From NCBI GenBank assembly GCA_963749875.1, contig CAVVOX010000002.1, positions 1,736,001 through 1,800,000 of the forward strand: a DNA stretch of 64,000 bases, given 5' to 3'. A program made the translations under genes and the position numbers. Each line of letters opens with the position of its first letter. Within the stretch, counting starts at the first letter, position 1. Below the pieces are notes generated by a model. The model was not told where the DNA came from. It saw nothing but the letters and a program-made list of their open reading frames with translations, and ran no database searches. Positions 1 through 9,080 of this stretch are shown here, piece by piece. The stretch comes from JAHQVI01 sp963749875. GTDB taxonomy: Bacteria > Pseudomonadota > Alphaproteobacteria > Rhizobiales > Rhodomicrobiaceae.

Positions 1-36
1 TGCAACATCTTGGATCGGTAACGTTAGGAGGAAATT

Positions 37-1023
37 ATGCCTAAGAAGGTCTTAGCCGCGCTCATCGCTTCGGTCGGCCTCGCTTTGCCCTTGACCGCCA
101 ATGCCCAGGGCATGGAGCTGCGTTTTGGCCATGTCGGCAAGCCTGGCTCGCTGTTTGAGCTTTCGGCGGAGAATTTTGCCGCCTGCACCAATCCGAAGCT
201 GGGCGATAAGGCCGAGGTGCAGGTGTTCGGCTCCTCGCAGCTCGGCAATGACCGGGAGATGCTGCAGAAGCTGAAGCTCGGCCAGCTGACCTTTTCCCTG
301 CCCTCCACGGTGATGTCCTCGGTGACGCCGGAATTCGGCGTGTTCGAGATGCCCTATATCATCCAGAGCCGCGATCATATGCGCAAGGTGCGCGATGAGG
401 TGGTGATGAAGGCGCTGCAGGAGGCGGCCAAGAAGAAGGGCTACCGCATTCTCGGCGTCTGGGAGAACGGCTTCCGCCACATCACCAACAATGTCCGGCC
501 GATCAACACGCCGGAGGATCTCAAGGGCATCAAGCTGCGCACGCCGAAGGGCGAATGGCGGGTGAAGATGTTCAAGGCCTATGGCGCCAATCCGACGCCG
601 ATGGCGTTCTCCGAGGTGTTCACCGCCCTCAAGACCGGCGTGATCGACGGCCAGGAAAACCCCTTCGCCCAGATCTATTCGGCCAAGTTCCAGGAAGTGC
701 AGAAATATCTCTCGCTGACCGGCCATGTCTACACGCCGGCCTATGTGCTGGTGTCGGACACCCAGTTCGCCAAGCTGCCCGAGAACGTCCAGACGGTGCT
801 GTCGGACTGCGCGAAGGCGAATTCGGAGTGGGTCTATAAGAAGGCGGCGGAGCTGGAAGACGATCTGCTCGGCAAGATCAAGGCGGCCGGCGTCGCGGTG
901 AACGAGGCCGACAAGCAGGCCTTCATTGCGGCCTCCAAGCCGATCTATGAGGAGTTCTCCAGCACGGTCGAGGGCGGCCCGGAGCTGGTGAAATCGGTCC
1001 AGGATCTTGCGCCGAAGTCGTAA
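37..1023 (+). CDS. dctP: TRAP transporter substrate-binding protein, DctP family
   Basis: Periplasmic solute receptor that captures an organic acid and hands it to the DctQM permease encoded just downstream. Residues 1-23 form a Sec signal peptide (MPKKV start, hydrophobic core, cleavage after ANA). The 328-residue length is typical. The family-defining ligand segment is present: KLRTP with the carboxylate-binding Arg168, then the GANPTPMAFSEVF stretch and GVIDGQENP near 201-209. The ATG is preceded by a strong Shine-Dalgarno (TAGGAGGA, 25-32). A hairpin after the stop may set a high dctP:dctQM ratio. The exact ligand cannot be read from the sequence; the downstream crotonase and CoA-transferase suggest an acid that is activated to a CoA thioester. 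Confidence 0.95.
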   Translation: MPKKVLAALIASVGLALPLTANAQGMELRFGHVGKPGSLFELSAENFAACTNPKLGDKAEVQVFGSSQLGNDREMLQKLKLGQLTFSLPSTVMSSVTPEFGVFEMPYIIQSRDHMRKVRDEVVMKALQEAAKKKGYRILGVWENGFRHITNNVRPINTPEDLKGIKLRTPKGEWRVKMFKAYGANPTPMAFSEVFTALKTGVIDGQENPFAQIYSAKFQEVQKYLSLTGHVYTPAYVLVSDTQFAKLPENVQTVLSDCAKANSEWVYKKAAELEDDLLGKIKAAGVAVNEADKQAFIAASKPIYEEFSSTVEGGPELVKSVQDLAPKS

Positions 1024-1039
1024 GCTGGCCTATTGAGAG

Positions 1040-1059
1040 GGGCGGCGTTTTCGCCGCCC
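1040..1059 (+). terminator. Hairpin between dctP and dctQ
   Basis: GGGCGGCG (1040-1047), loop TTTT, CGCCGCCC (1052-1059), then TTATT. An 8-bp GC stem with a tetraloop and a short T-rich tail lies inside an otherwise co-directional operon. It probably acts as a partial terminator or as a 3' mRNA stabiliser that raises expression of the binding protein over the membrane subunits. Confidence 0.6.
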
Positions 1060-1121
1060 TTATTCCTGCCTTTTCGGTCTTGCCTCTCGTCAAAGAGGAT
1101 CGCTTTTCAAAGAGGATAGAT

Positions 1122-1646
1122 TTGTCGACAGTGCGCCGCTGGCTGGATCGTGCGCTGGCCTGGATCCTGATCACCCTGATGGTGGTGCTCACCATTATTG
1201 TCATTGTCGCGGTGCTCTACCGCAAGGCGGGAGCGTCGCTGTCCTGGTATGACGAGGTGGCCGCCATTCTCCTGGCCTGGATCACCTATTATGGCAGCGC
1301 CCTGGCGGCGCTCCGGCGCAGCCATATCGGCTTTGACGGGGTGCTGCTCGCCCTGCCGATCCGCTGGCGGGCGGTGGCGGTGATCATCGCCGAGACGCTG
1401 GTGATCGGCTTTTTCCTGATCATGGCCTGGGCGGGCTGGAAGATCCTGCTGGTTCTGGAGGGTGTGACGCTGGTCAGCCTGACCTGGGTGCCGGTGCAGA
1501 TCACCCAGTCGGTCATCCCGATCGGCGCGGTCCTGTTCATCATCGCCGAGCTATTGAGCATTCCCGGCTATTGGGCCGAGGTGAAGGCGGGGGTGTCCTC
1601 GGAGCACCCGCCCCTCGCCCACGAGCCGCCCCCCGGAGAGACATAG
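1122..1646 (+). CDS. dctQ: TRAP transporter small permease, DctQ family
   Basis: Small membrane subunit of the tripartite transporter, with four predicted hydrophobic segments within about 174 residues, as expected for DctQ. The family pattern is visible: an N-terminal basic amphipathic stretch (VRRWLDRALAW), a first helix rich in V/I/T, then YDEVAAILLAWITYYGSALAALRR, typical of TRAP small permeases. I choose the TTG at 1122 because AAAGAGGA (1109-1116) sits five bases upstream; an in-frame TTG at 1080 would add 14 residues without a good ribosome-binding site, and GTG 1131 is another option. It ends three bases before dctM, so the two are probably translationally coupled. Confidence 0.85.
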   Translation: MSTVRRWLDRALAWILITLMVVLTIIVIVAVLYRKAGASLSWYDEVAAILLAWITYYGSALAALRRSHIGFDGVLLALPIRWRAVAVIIAETLVIGFFLIMAWAGWKILLVLEGVTLVSLTWVPVQITQSVIPIGAVLFIIAELLSIPGYWAEVKAGVSSEHPPLAHEPPPGET

Positions 1647-1649
1647 ACG

Positions 1650-2930
1650 ATGTTCCTGATTTTGATGTTCCTGGCCCTGGTGGTGATGATCTGCGTGCAT
1701 GTGCCGATCGCGATCGCGCTGGCAATCGCCGGCGTCATGGGCATCGTGTTCCATGACGGACCGTCGGCGCTCGTCAATGTCGGGCTCGACATGTATAGCG
1801 GGGCGACGAAGTTCTCGCTGATCGCCATTCCGATGTTCGTGCTGGCCGGCGCCATCATGAACGCAACCGGCATCACCCGCCGCCTGATCGCCTTCATCTC
1901 CGCGATGATCGGCTTCGTGCGCGGCGGCCTCGCCATGGTGAATATTGGCGTCTCATTGTTCTTCGCCGAGATTTCCGGTTCCGCCGTCGCCGATGTGGCG
2001 GCCCTCGGGTCGATCATGATCCCGGAGATGAAAAAGCGCGGCTATTCAGGCGCCTTGTCCGCCGCCATCACCTCCTCCTCCGCCTCGCTTGCCATCATCA
2101 TTCCGCCGTCGATCCCGATGATCCTTTATGCTGTTTCGGCCGGCACATCCGTCGAAGAACTCTTCGTCGCCGGCTTCGTCCCCGGCCTCTTGGGGGCGGC
2201 CGGGCTGATGAGCGTCGCCTATATGATGGCGCGCCGTTACAACCTGCCGGTCGAGGAGGCCTTCAATCTGAAGCACCTGCGATCGACTTTCATCGAAGCC
2301 GCTCCGACCTTTCTGTTGCCGATCATCATTCTGGGCGGCATTTTCGGCGGCCTGGTGACGGCGACCGAGGCGGCGGGTCTGGCGGTTCTGACGGCGATCG
2401 GGGTCGGCATCTATTACCGCGAGGTCGACCTGAGCGAATTGAAGAACGCCATGCTCGACGGGGGCATTCAGACCGCCGTGGTCATGCTGCTGGTCGCCTC
2501 ATCAGTGCTGATGGGCAACTATCTGACCACCGCCCGCGTCCCCCAGCAGCTAGCCGTCTGGATGCTCGAGCTGACGCACAACAAATATATCATTCTGCTG
2601 ATCCTCAACATCTTCTTTCTGGTCATCGGCTTCTTCCTGCACTCGGCCGCCGCGATCATCCTTGTCGTCCCGATCGTCATCCCGCTCATTCAGGCCGCGG
2701 GCATCGACCCGGTGCATTTCGGCCTCGTGGTAACGCTCAACCTTGCCATCGGTCAGCAGACGCCGCCGGTCGCCAGCGTGCTGATAACGGCCTGCGCGAT
2801 CGCCAAGACGAACATCTGGGAAGTCACCAAGGTCAATATCTATTTCATCGCGGTGCTGCTCACCGTTCTGCTCATGTGCACCTACATCCCGGCCATTCCG
2901 ATGTTTCTCGTCGAGGCCCTTTACCGCTAA
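1650..2930 (+). CDS. dctM: TRAP transporter large permease, DctM family
   Basis: Main sodium-coupled transport subunit of about 426 residues and a dozen hydrophobic segments. Recognisable features are MFVLAGAIMNATGITRRL, the FFAEISGSAVADVAALGSIMIPEM stretch, the serine-rich ITSSSASLAIIIPPSIPMILYA loop and, near the C-terminus, NLAIGQQTPPVASVL, all conserved in DctM/SiaT. It starts three bases after dctQ with GGAGAG upstream. Complete and unbroken; with dctP and dctQ it forms a full transporter. Confidence 0.95.
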   Translation: MFLILMFLALVVMICVHVPIAIALAIAGVMGIVFHDGPSALVNVGLDMYSGATKFSLIAIPMFVLAGAIMNATGITRRLIAFISAMIGFVRGGLAMVNIGVSLFFAEISGSAVADVAALGSIMIPEMKKRGYSGALSAAITSSSASLAIIIPPSIPMILYAVSAGTSVEELFVAGFVPGLLGAAGLMSVAYMMARRYNLPVEEAFNLKHLRSTFIEAAPTFLLPIIILGGIFGGLVTATEAAGLAVLTAIGVGIYYREVDLSELKNAMLDGGIQTAVVMLLVASSVLMGNYLTTARVPQQLAVWMLELTHNKYIILLILNIFFLVIGFFLHSAAAIILVVPIVIPLIQAAGIDPVHFGLVVTLNLAIGQQTPPVASVLITACAIAKTNIWEVTKVNIYFIAVLLTVLLMCTYIPAIPMFLVEALYR

Positions 2931-2951
2931 ACTGCGCATGAAAGGTCTGGC

Positions 2952-3725
2952 ATGAGCGATCTCGTCCTTTACCATGTCGACGGCGGCGTCGGTACGATCA
3001 CGATGAACCGGCCGAAGGCGCGCAATGCGCTCACATTCGAGATGTATGACCGCATTGCCGAGATCTGCGCCGAGCCGAGCCAGGACGGCAGCGTCAAGGC
3101 GCTGATCCTCACCGGCGCGGGCGAGCGCGCCTTTGCCGCGGGGACGGATATTTCGCTGTTCCGGGATTTCAGCAAGCCGGAAGACGCGATTCGCTATGAG
3201 GAGCGGATCGAAGCGGCGCTGACGAAGATCGAAAGCTGCCCGGTTCCTACGATCGCGGCGATCTCCGGCGCCTGCACCGGCGGCGGCGCAACGATCGCCA
3301 TCGCCTGTGATCTGCGCATCGCCGCGCAAAACGCCGTCTTCGGCTTTCCCGTGGCGCGGACCCTCGGCAATTGCCTGTCGATCGCGAATTATGCCCGGCT
3401 CGTTGCGATGATCGGCGCGGGGCGCGTGATCGACATGGTCCTGACGGCGCGCCTCACCGATGCCGAAACGGCAAAAGCCATCGGCCTCGTCTCCGAGGTC
3501 GTGCCGGATCATGAGGCCCTGATGACGCGCGCGGCCGAGCTGGCCGAAACCGTTTCCGGACACGCCCCCCTGACGATGCGGGCCACAAAGGAAGCGCTGC
3601 GCCGCCTGCGCGACGGCCGGCGCGACGACGAGGATCTCGTCACCATGTGCTATATGAGCGAAGATTTCCGCGAGGGGCTCGAAGCTTTCCTCGCCAAACG
3701 CAAGCCAGACTGGAAAGGGCGCTAG
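2952..3725 (+). CDS. Crotonase-superfamily protein (enoyl-CoA hydratase/isomerase family)
   Basis: 257-residue crotonase fold protein, expected to act on an acyl-CoA in the cytosol. The oxyanion-hole elements are present: FAAGTDI (61-67) and ACTGGGA (107-113). The two catalytic glutamates of classical enoyl-CoA hydratase are absent: the FGQPE-type segment reads FGFPVARTLGN (130-140, Val134 where Glu is usual), followed by CLSIANYARL instead of the usual glycine-rich stretch carrying the second Glu. Another CoA reaction (isomerisation, lyase or dehalogenase-like) is therefore possible. It follows dctM by 21 bases and precedes a CoA-transferase by five, so it is part of the uptake operon. Confidence 0.9.
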   Translation: MSDLVLYHVDGGVGTITMNRPKARNALTFEMYDRIAEICAEPSQDGSVKALILTGAGERAFAAGTDISLFRDFSKPEDAIRYEERIEAALTKIESCPVPTIAAISGACTGGGATIAIACDLRIAAQNAVFGFPVARTLGNCLSIANYARLVAMIGAGRVIDMVLTARLTDAETAKAIGLVSEVVPDHEALMTRAAELAETVSGHAPLTMRATKEALRRLRDGRRDDEDLVTMCYMSEDFREGLEAFLAKRKPDWKGR

Positions 3726-3730
3726 ACATC

Positions 3731-4936
3731 ATGGCCGCGCGCGGATTCGGCCCCTTGAACGGCATGAGGGTCATCGAGCTGGCGCATATCATGTCCGGCC
3801 CGACCTGCGGCCTGATGCTGGCCGATATGGGCGCCGACGTCATCAAGGTCGAAAAGCCCGACGGCGACGATTCGCGCCGCTTTCTTCCGCCTGCGATCAA
3901 TGGCGAGGCGGCCGCCTTCATGATGATGAACCGCAATAAGCGCGGCATGGTCCTCGATCTGAAGACCGAGGACGGCAAGGCCATTTTGCGGACGCTCACC
4001 AGCAGGGCCGATGTGCTGATCGAGAATTTCCGCAAGGGCACGATGGAGGGGCTCGGCATCGGCTATGAGACGCTGAAGCAGGACAATCCCGGCCTCATCT
4101 ATTGCGAGATTTCCGGCTTCGGCCGGACCGGGCCTTATGCGGAGCGGGCCGGCTTCGATCTGATCGCGCAAGGCATGTCGGGACTGATGGCGATTACCGG
4201 CGAGGGGCCGGGCCGTCCACCGGTGAAGGTCGGCGCGCCGGTCTCCGACATCGTCGCCGGCATTCTGGCGGCCATGGGCATTTGCGCGGCCTATGCCCAC
4301 AAGCTGAAGACCGGCGAGGGCCAGAAGGTCGATACCTCGCTGTTCGAGGCGGGCATCGCGCTCACCTATTGGCAGTCGGCGATCACTTTCGCCACCGGCC
4401 GGTCGCCGGGGCCGCTCGGATCGGCGCATCCGCTGAATGCCCCCTATCAGGCATTTCGCGCCGCAGACGGCTGGATCAATGTCGGGACCGCGAACCAGCG
4501 CAATTGGGAACGTATGCTCAGCGTTCTGGAGCGGCCGGAGCTGCAGAACGACCCGCGCTTTGCGACGAACGAGGCGCGCATGGCCAATCTGGAAAGCCTC
4601 GTCGAGAGCCTCAACGCGGTGTTCGAGGCGCAGCCCGTCAGCTACTGGATGGAGAAGCTCGACGGCGCGGGCGTGCCGGTGGGGCCGGTTCTCAGCATCG
4701 CGGAAATGCATCAGGACCGCCAGGCGATCGCGCGGGACATGGTCCCGGAACTCGATCATCCGGTCGCCGGCAGGGTGCAGACCATCGGCGCTCCGGTGAA
4801 ATTCTCCGAAACCGCCTGCCAGGTGAAGGATGCCGCGCCGACTTTGGGCCAGCACTCAAGGGTGGTGCTGAGGGAGTTCGGCTATGACGAAGCCGAGATC
4901 GACCGGCTGATCGAAACCGGGGTGATCATCGGCTGA
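3731..4936 (+). CDS. Class III CoA-transferase (CaiB/BaiF family)
   Basis: 401-residue family III CoA-transferase, moving CoA between carboxylic acids through an aspartyl-CoA intermediate. Typical features: GMRVIELAHIMSGPTCG at the N-terminus, ADMGADVIKVE, FMMMNRNKRGMVLDLK, and GAPVSDIVAG with the probable nucleophile Asp173. The ATG at 3731, five bases after the crotonase stop, gives the normal family start; the open frame extends upstream into the crotonase gene but has no reason to be used. Likely job: activate the acid imported by DctPQM so that the crotonase can process it. A weak hairpin (4950-4955 with 4963-4968) follows the stop. Confidence 0.93.
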   Translation: MAARGFGPLNGMRVIELAHIMSGPTCGLMLADMGADVIKVEKPDGDDSRRFLPPAINGEAAAFMMMNRNKRGMVLDLKTEDGKAILRTLTSRADVLIENFRKGTMEGLGIGYETLKQDNPGLIYCEISGFGRTGPYAERAGFDLIAQGMSGLMAITGEGPGRPPVKVGAPVSDIVAGILAAMGICAAYAHKLKTGEGQKVDTSLFEAGIALTYWQSAITFATGRSPGPLGSAHPLNAPYQAFRAADGWINVGTANQRNWERMLSVLERPELQNDPRFATNEARMANLESLVESLNAVFEAQPVSYWMEKLDGAGVPVGPVLSIAEMHQDRQAIARDMVPELDHPVAGRVQTIGAPVKFSETACQVKDAAPTLGQHSRVVLREFGYDEAEIDRLIETGVIIG

Positions 4937-5041
4937 CGCCTTCGCAATGGCGGGCGCGTGCGGCCCGCTCACGATATTTTGTAGCAGTCGATCAAAAACT
5001 CCTCTTACCTGGCGGGGGCTCATCGATTATGAGTTAAGGCC

Positions 5042-5647
5042 ATGGCCCGGCCGAAATCCTTCAATGAAACGGAAGTCCTCGATGCCGCAATCGACTGCTT
5101 CTGGCGTCAGGGCCTGAAATCGGCTTCTATCCGCGACCTCGCCGAGCAGATGGGGATCGCCGGACCGAGCCTCTACAATACCTATGGCTGCAAACGCGAG
5201 CTGTTCGCAAAAGCCCTGGAGCGTTACGCCGACTGTCGGCTCCGCCCTCATCTCGCCGAACTGGAAAGAGACAAGCCGCCGCGCGCGGCCATTCTGGCCT
5301 TCTTTTCCGAATTGATCGAGAAGCTATCCGGAGACCGGCCGGACCGGGGCTGCCTCATCGTCAACACGGCAATGGAAGCGCCACCCGAGGATGCCGAGCT
5401 TTGCGCGGCGATCGCGGCCTATCTGAGCGAGCTTCAGGCGTTCTTTCTCCGCAATCTCAAAGCCGGTCAGGCGGATGGCTCGGTGCCGGATCACATTTCA
5501 GCCGGCGATATGGCGCAGATGCTCATGGCGCTTCTCCTGGGTCTCAGCGTCATCGCCAGGACGCGGCCCGACCGCGAGGCTCTCGAAGCCGCCATACGCC
5601 CGGCCTTTCAGCTTCTCACTATGCCGTCTAGCGCAACGCGCGTCTAA
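5042..5647 (+). CDS. TetR/AcrR family transcriptional regulator
   Basis: 201-residue one-component repressor. Residues about 8-55 form the TetR helix-turn-helix (TEVLDAAIDCFWRQGLKSAS, then IRDLAEQMGIAGPSLYNTYG); the C-terminal ligand domain contains RGCLIVNTAME, common in the NemR-like TetR branch. It lies just downstream of, and in the same direction as, the TRAP/CoA operon with a 105-base gap, so it may regulate that operon or itself. No operator can be identified with confidence. The stop codon is immediately followed by a palindromic repeat that may serve as its terminator. Confidence 0.92.
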   Translation: MARPKSFNETEVLDAAIDCFWRQGLKSASIRDLAEQMGIAGPSLYNTYGCKRELFAKALERYADCRLRPHLAELERDKPPRAAILAFFSELIEKLSGDRPDRGCLIVNTAMEAPPEDAELCAAIAAYLSELQAFFLRNLKAGQADGSVPDHISAGDMAQMLMALLLGLSVIARTRPDREALEAAIRPAFQLLTMPSSATRV

Positions 5648-5757
5648 ACATGTCCCCGCGAAAGCGGGGATGGACGCGGGAACAGTTGCGCTAACTTATT
5701 GAAATAGATCAACTTAACCTCGTTCAAGTGACCCCACTTGAACGAGGGTTGATCTAG
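5648..5757 (+). repeat. Dispersed palindromic repeat, copy A
   Basis: Two hairpin modules. Module 1: TCCCCGC (5653-5659), loop GAAA, GCGGGGA (5664-5670). Module 2 is a 52-base palindrome, 5705-5756: outer arms TAGATCAAC/GTTGATCTA and inner arms CCTCGTTCAAGTG (5718-5730)/CACTTGAACGAGG (5735-5747) around a 4-base loop. The outer arm ends in CTAG (5754-5757). Related copies lie at 9081-9188 and, inverted, at 44562-44665. It looks like a REP/BIME-type mobile palindrome family. It begins at the base after the tetR stop. Confidence 0.85.
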
Positions 5758-5778
5758 ACCCGAGGAACGAGGTTTGAC

Positions 5779-6480
5779 ATGATCGATCTGTATTATTGGA
5801 CCACGCCGAACGGCCATAAGATCACGATGTTTTTGGAGGAGGCCGGCCTCCCTTACAAAATCATCCCGGTCAATATCGGCAAGGGCGATCAGTTCGAGCC
5901 GGATTTTCTGGCCATCGCGCCGAACAACCGGATGCCGGCGATCGTCGATCACGAACCGCAGGATGCCGGCGCGCCGATCTCGGTATTTGAGTCCGGCGCG
6001 ATCCTCCTCTATCTCGCTGAGAAGACGGGAAAGTTCATCCCGTCCGACCTTCGCGGCCGTGTCCAGGTGCTCGAATGGCTGTTCTGGCAGATGGCCGGGC
6101 TCGGGCCGATGCTGGGCCAGAACCATCATTTCAAGGTCTACGCACCGGAAAAGCTCCCCTATGCGATCGACCGCTATGTGAACGAGACCAACCGCCTCTA
6201 TGCGGTGCTGAACAAGCGCCTCGCCAATCGCGAATTTGTTGCCGGCTATTATTCCATCGCCGATATGGCGGCCTATCCCTGGATCGTTCCCTATGAGCGC
6301 CAGGGGCAGGATCTCGACGATTTCCCGAATTTGAAGCGCTGGTTCTTTGCGATCAAGGAGCGGCCTGCAACCATTCGCGCCTATGCGAAGGCCAAGGAGG
6401 TCAATCCGGGCCAGCAGCAGATGACCGAGGAAGACAAGAAGGTGCTGTTCGGGCAGACGGCGAGCGTCGTCCGGCCCTGA
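5779..6480 (+). CDS. yfcG: Glutathione transferase, YfcG (nu class)-like
   Basis: 233-residue cytosolic glutathione transferase closely resembling E. coli YfcG, a disulfide-bond reductase using glutathione. Shared signature segments: IDLYYWTTPNGHKITMFLEEA (1-22; the active-site Thr-Pro-Asn region), NNRMPAIVDHEP, FESGAILLYLAEKTG and LGPMLGQNHHF. The thioredoxin-like N-domain covers about 1-85, the helical C-domain 95-210. Start ATG with GAGGAACGAGG upstream. Probably single-gene; a hairpin terminator lies downstream. Confidence 0.92.
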   Translation: MIDLYYWTTPNGHKITMFLEEAGLPYKIIPVNIGKGDQFEPDFLAIAPNNRMPAIVDHEPQDAGAPISVFESGAILLYLAEKTGKFIPSDLRGRVQVLEWLFWQMAGLGPMLGQNHHFKVYAPEKLPYAIDRYVNETNRLYAVLNKRLANREFVAGYYSIADMAAYPWIVPYERQGQDLDDFPNLKRWFFAIKERPATIRAYAKAKEVNPGQQQMTEEDKKVLFGQTASVVRP

Positions 6481-6855
6481 TCGCGCCTTCGGGGGCGGCA
6501 AAGACGCCCGCCTTTCCGCCCGCCACCGGGCGGAACAAACATTGCCGGAGCAAGGCTCCTCGCCGCTCGATGGCCAGCTCTTTCACGGGCTGGCCATTTC
6601 GCATTTTAACGGCGCCGCGAATTTGCTATTGAGTATGCACCGGTGCCGGCCTTGCTTGCGCTTGGCGGTGCATCATTTTGCATCGCCCGGAGAAAGCACT
6701 TGATTTTGACAATCCAAGCGGTCAGCACCGAAACGGCAGACGGTCCCGATCGGCTATAGCCGCTGCCTTCCGTCATCACGCCTGCCTTCGGTAAGAAGGC
6801 TTTGCAAACAATGACACCGCAACCCAGGTTGCGCCTCTCACAAGGAGGTAGAGCA
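6481..6855. other. Intergenic region, yfcG to corA
   Basis: 375 bases with no credible gene. The left part holds the yfcG terminator hairpin (6570-6597). The right part should contain the corA promoter; a consensus -35/-10 pair could not be picked out with confidence. Confidence 0.6.
6570..6597 (+). terminator. Probable terminator of yfcG
   Basis: ATGGCCAGC (6570-6578) pairs with GCTGGCCAT (6589-6597), a perfect 9-bp stem with a 10-base loop, followed by TTCGCATTTT. Confidence 0.6.
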
Positions 6856-7812
6856 ATGATCACGGCCTATGTGCGCGGAAATGGAACATTGACGCCGGTA
6901 GCGGTTCAAGACGGCCAGCCCCTGCCGACAGAGGCGATCTGGGTCGATCTTCTCGCCCCGACGAAGCAGGAAGAAGCGCTGGCGGAAGAAGGGCTGGCGA
7001 TCGAGCTGCCGAGCCGGGAAGAAATGCGGGAAATCGAGGTGTCGAGCCGGCTCTACCAGGAGAACGGCGCGCTTTTCATGACCGCCACCGTCGTCACGCA
7101 GGTCGAGGCCGGCAATCCGGAAACCGAGCCGATAACCTTCGTCCTCGTCGGGCAGCGTCTCGTTACCATTCGTTACGCCAACCCCATGCCTTTCCGGCTG
7201 TTTGCCTCGCAAGTTCAGCGGCAACCCGAAATTTCCGGCACCGGCGAGACCATTCTCGCGGGCCTGCTCGATGCGATCATCGACCGGATCGCGGACGTGC
7301 TGGAGCGTGTTCAGCATGATATGAGCCAGGTTTCGCGGACGATCTTCACGCGCGAAAAGACCGATTACGAGGAGGTCTTGAGAACGATCGGCTTTGCCGA
7401 GGGGCTGAACTCACGCTGCCGCGAAAGCCTCGTCAGCATCGGGCGGGTGCTCTCCTATCTGAGCCGGCCGAGCGAGGTAAAGCCGAACAAGGCGCTGGCG
7501 CGGTCGCTGAAGACCTTGTCGCGGGACGTGATCGCGCTCTCCGATCACTCCAGCTTTCTGGCCAACAACATCACCTTCATGCTGGATGCGACGCTCGGCA
7601 TGTCCAATATCGAGCAGACCGACGTCATCAAGATCTTTTCGGTGATGTCGGTGCTGTTCCTGCCGCCGACGCTGATCGCCAGCGTTTACGGCATGAACTT
7701 CCGAGCCATGCCGGAGCTGGGCTGGTCATTCGGCTATCCGCTCTCGATCCTGCTGATGGTGATCGCGGGCATTCTCCCTTACGTCTATTTCAAGCGCCGC
7801 GGCTGGTTGTGA
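6856..7812 (+). CDS. corA: CorA family magnesium/divalent cation transporter
   Basis: 318-residue CorA-type channel. A large N-terminal cytoplasmic domain with a long helical region is followed by two C-terminal membrane helices. The selectivity motif is intact: IASVYGMNF with GMN at 279-281, then the periplasmic loop AMPELGWSFGYP and a last helix ending in basic residues (KRRGWL). The ATG at 6856 is chosen because AAGGAGGT (6842-6849) lies seven bases upstream; the frame is open further upstream but without support. Monocistronic by spacing. Could carry Co, Ni or Zn as well as Mg. Confidence 0.95.
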   Translation: MITAYVRGNGTLTPVAVQDGQPLPTEAIWVDLLAPTKQEEALAEEGLAIELPSREEMREIEVSSRLYQENGALFMTATVVTQVEAGNPETEPITFVLVGQRLVTIRYANPMPFRLFASQVQRQPEISGTGETILAGLLDAIIDRIADVLERVQHDMSQVSRTIFTREKTDYEEVLRTIGFAEGLNSRCRESLVSIGRVLSYLSRPSEVKPNKALARSLKTLSRDVIALSDHSSFLANNITFMLDATLGMSNIEQTDVIKIFSVMSVLFLPPTLIASVYGMNFRAMPELGWSFGYPLSILLMVIAGILPYVYFKRRGWL

Positions 7813-7838
7813 CGGGCGCGTGACCCGTTGACGCATGC

Positions 7839-8973
7839 CTAGTCTGAGACCGGCTCCAGTCTGAGCACGCGGCCATTGCTCGGATGGTCCGTCACGATAT
7901 ACAGAAAGCCATCCGGGCCGGACCGGACGTCGCGAATTCGCTCGCCGAGCGATTCCAGCAAAGGCTCCTGCTCCACGACCTCTTGCCCGTCGAGCCTCAA
8001 GCGGCGCAAATGCGCGCCCGCCAGCGCGCCGACGAACAGATCGCCCTTCCAGTTCGGGAACTTGTCGCCGTCATAGAAGGCCATGCCGCTCGGCGCAATG
8101 GAGGGGTCCCAATAGACGACGGGCTGCTCCATGCCCGGCATTTCCGTCTTGTCCGAAATCGTCGCGCCGGAATAGTCGATGCCATAGGTGATCGCCGGCC
8201 AGCCGTAATTCGCGCCGGCTTTGAGAATATTAACCTCGTCCCCGCCGCGCGGCCCATGCTCATGCTGCCAGATTTCGTCCGTCCCCGGACGCAGCGCGAT
8301 GCCCTGCGAGTTGCGGTGCCCATAGGAGTAGATTTCCGCGCGGGCCTTTTCGTCGCTGACAAAGGGATTGTCCTCGGGGATGGAGCCGTCATCATTGATT
8401 TCGGACGACGGTCCCGAGGTGATTGGCGAGATTCTGCGCTTCCTTGAGATAGGAATAGCGCTCGCCGAGCGTGACGAACAGCGTGCCGTCGGGCGCAAAG
8501 AGCAGCCGCGAGCCGTAATGGGCCGATCCGGACGTCTTCGGCTCAACGCGGAAGATGACCTCTTCATCGGTCAGGCTGCCATCCTCAAGCCGGGCGCGCA
8601 TCACCTCGGTGCCGCGGCTAATCCATTCGGATGAGGAATAGCTGAGATAAATCAAGCCATTATTGGCAAAATCGGGATGGACGGCAACATCGAGCAATCC
8701 GCCCTGCCCCCGCGAACCGACGCTCGGCGTGCCGGAAATCGCCTTGGCCTGAAGCTTGCCATTGCGGATCAGCCGTAATCGGCCGCTGTCGCGCTCCGTC
8801 ACCAGCATTTCGCCGCCGGGAAGGAAAGCGAGGCTCCACGGGCTTTCGAGACCCGTGGCGACCTCGACCAGACGGAAATCGTGACCGGCGGACGATCTGT
8901 ATGTTTCGTCTGCGAAGGCGGCAGCGGACTGGATCAATATCGCTGCCGGTGCGATTTTCAAAGCCGTATTCAA
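7839..8973 (-). pseudogene. PQQ-type aldose sugar dehydrogenase (YliI/Gdh-B family), frameshifted
   Basis: Soluble quinoprotein glucose-dehydrogenase-like beta propeller for the periplasm. A signal peptide runs from the TTG at 8973 (NTALKIAPAAILIQSAAAFA). Family segments include FRLVEVATGLESPWSLAFLPGG, GLLDVAVHPDFANNGLIYLSYS and, after the break, INDDGSIPEDNPF, HRNSQGIALRPGT, HGPRGGDEVN and GANYGWP. The coding frame is broken once: one extra base in the TTT run at about 8399-8401 separates LGTVVR from INDDGS. Both halves are well conserved, so this is either a very recent pseudogene or a sequencing error. An upstream TTG at 9015 is an alternative start. Confidence 0.85.
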
Positions 8974-9080
8974 AGGCTTCGAGGACTTATGCGTAAAATG
9001 CTTCCAACGTCTCAATTCACGCCTCGCTTTCCATGGAGCGCATTCGAAATCCGGTTGGCGCCCAAGATCTTTCGAAAGAA

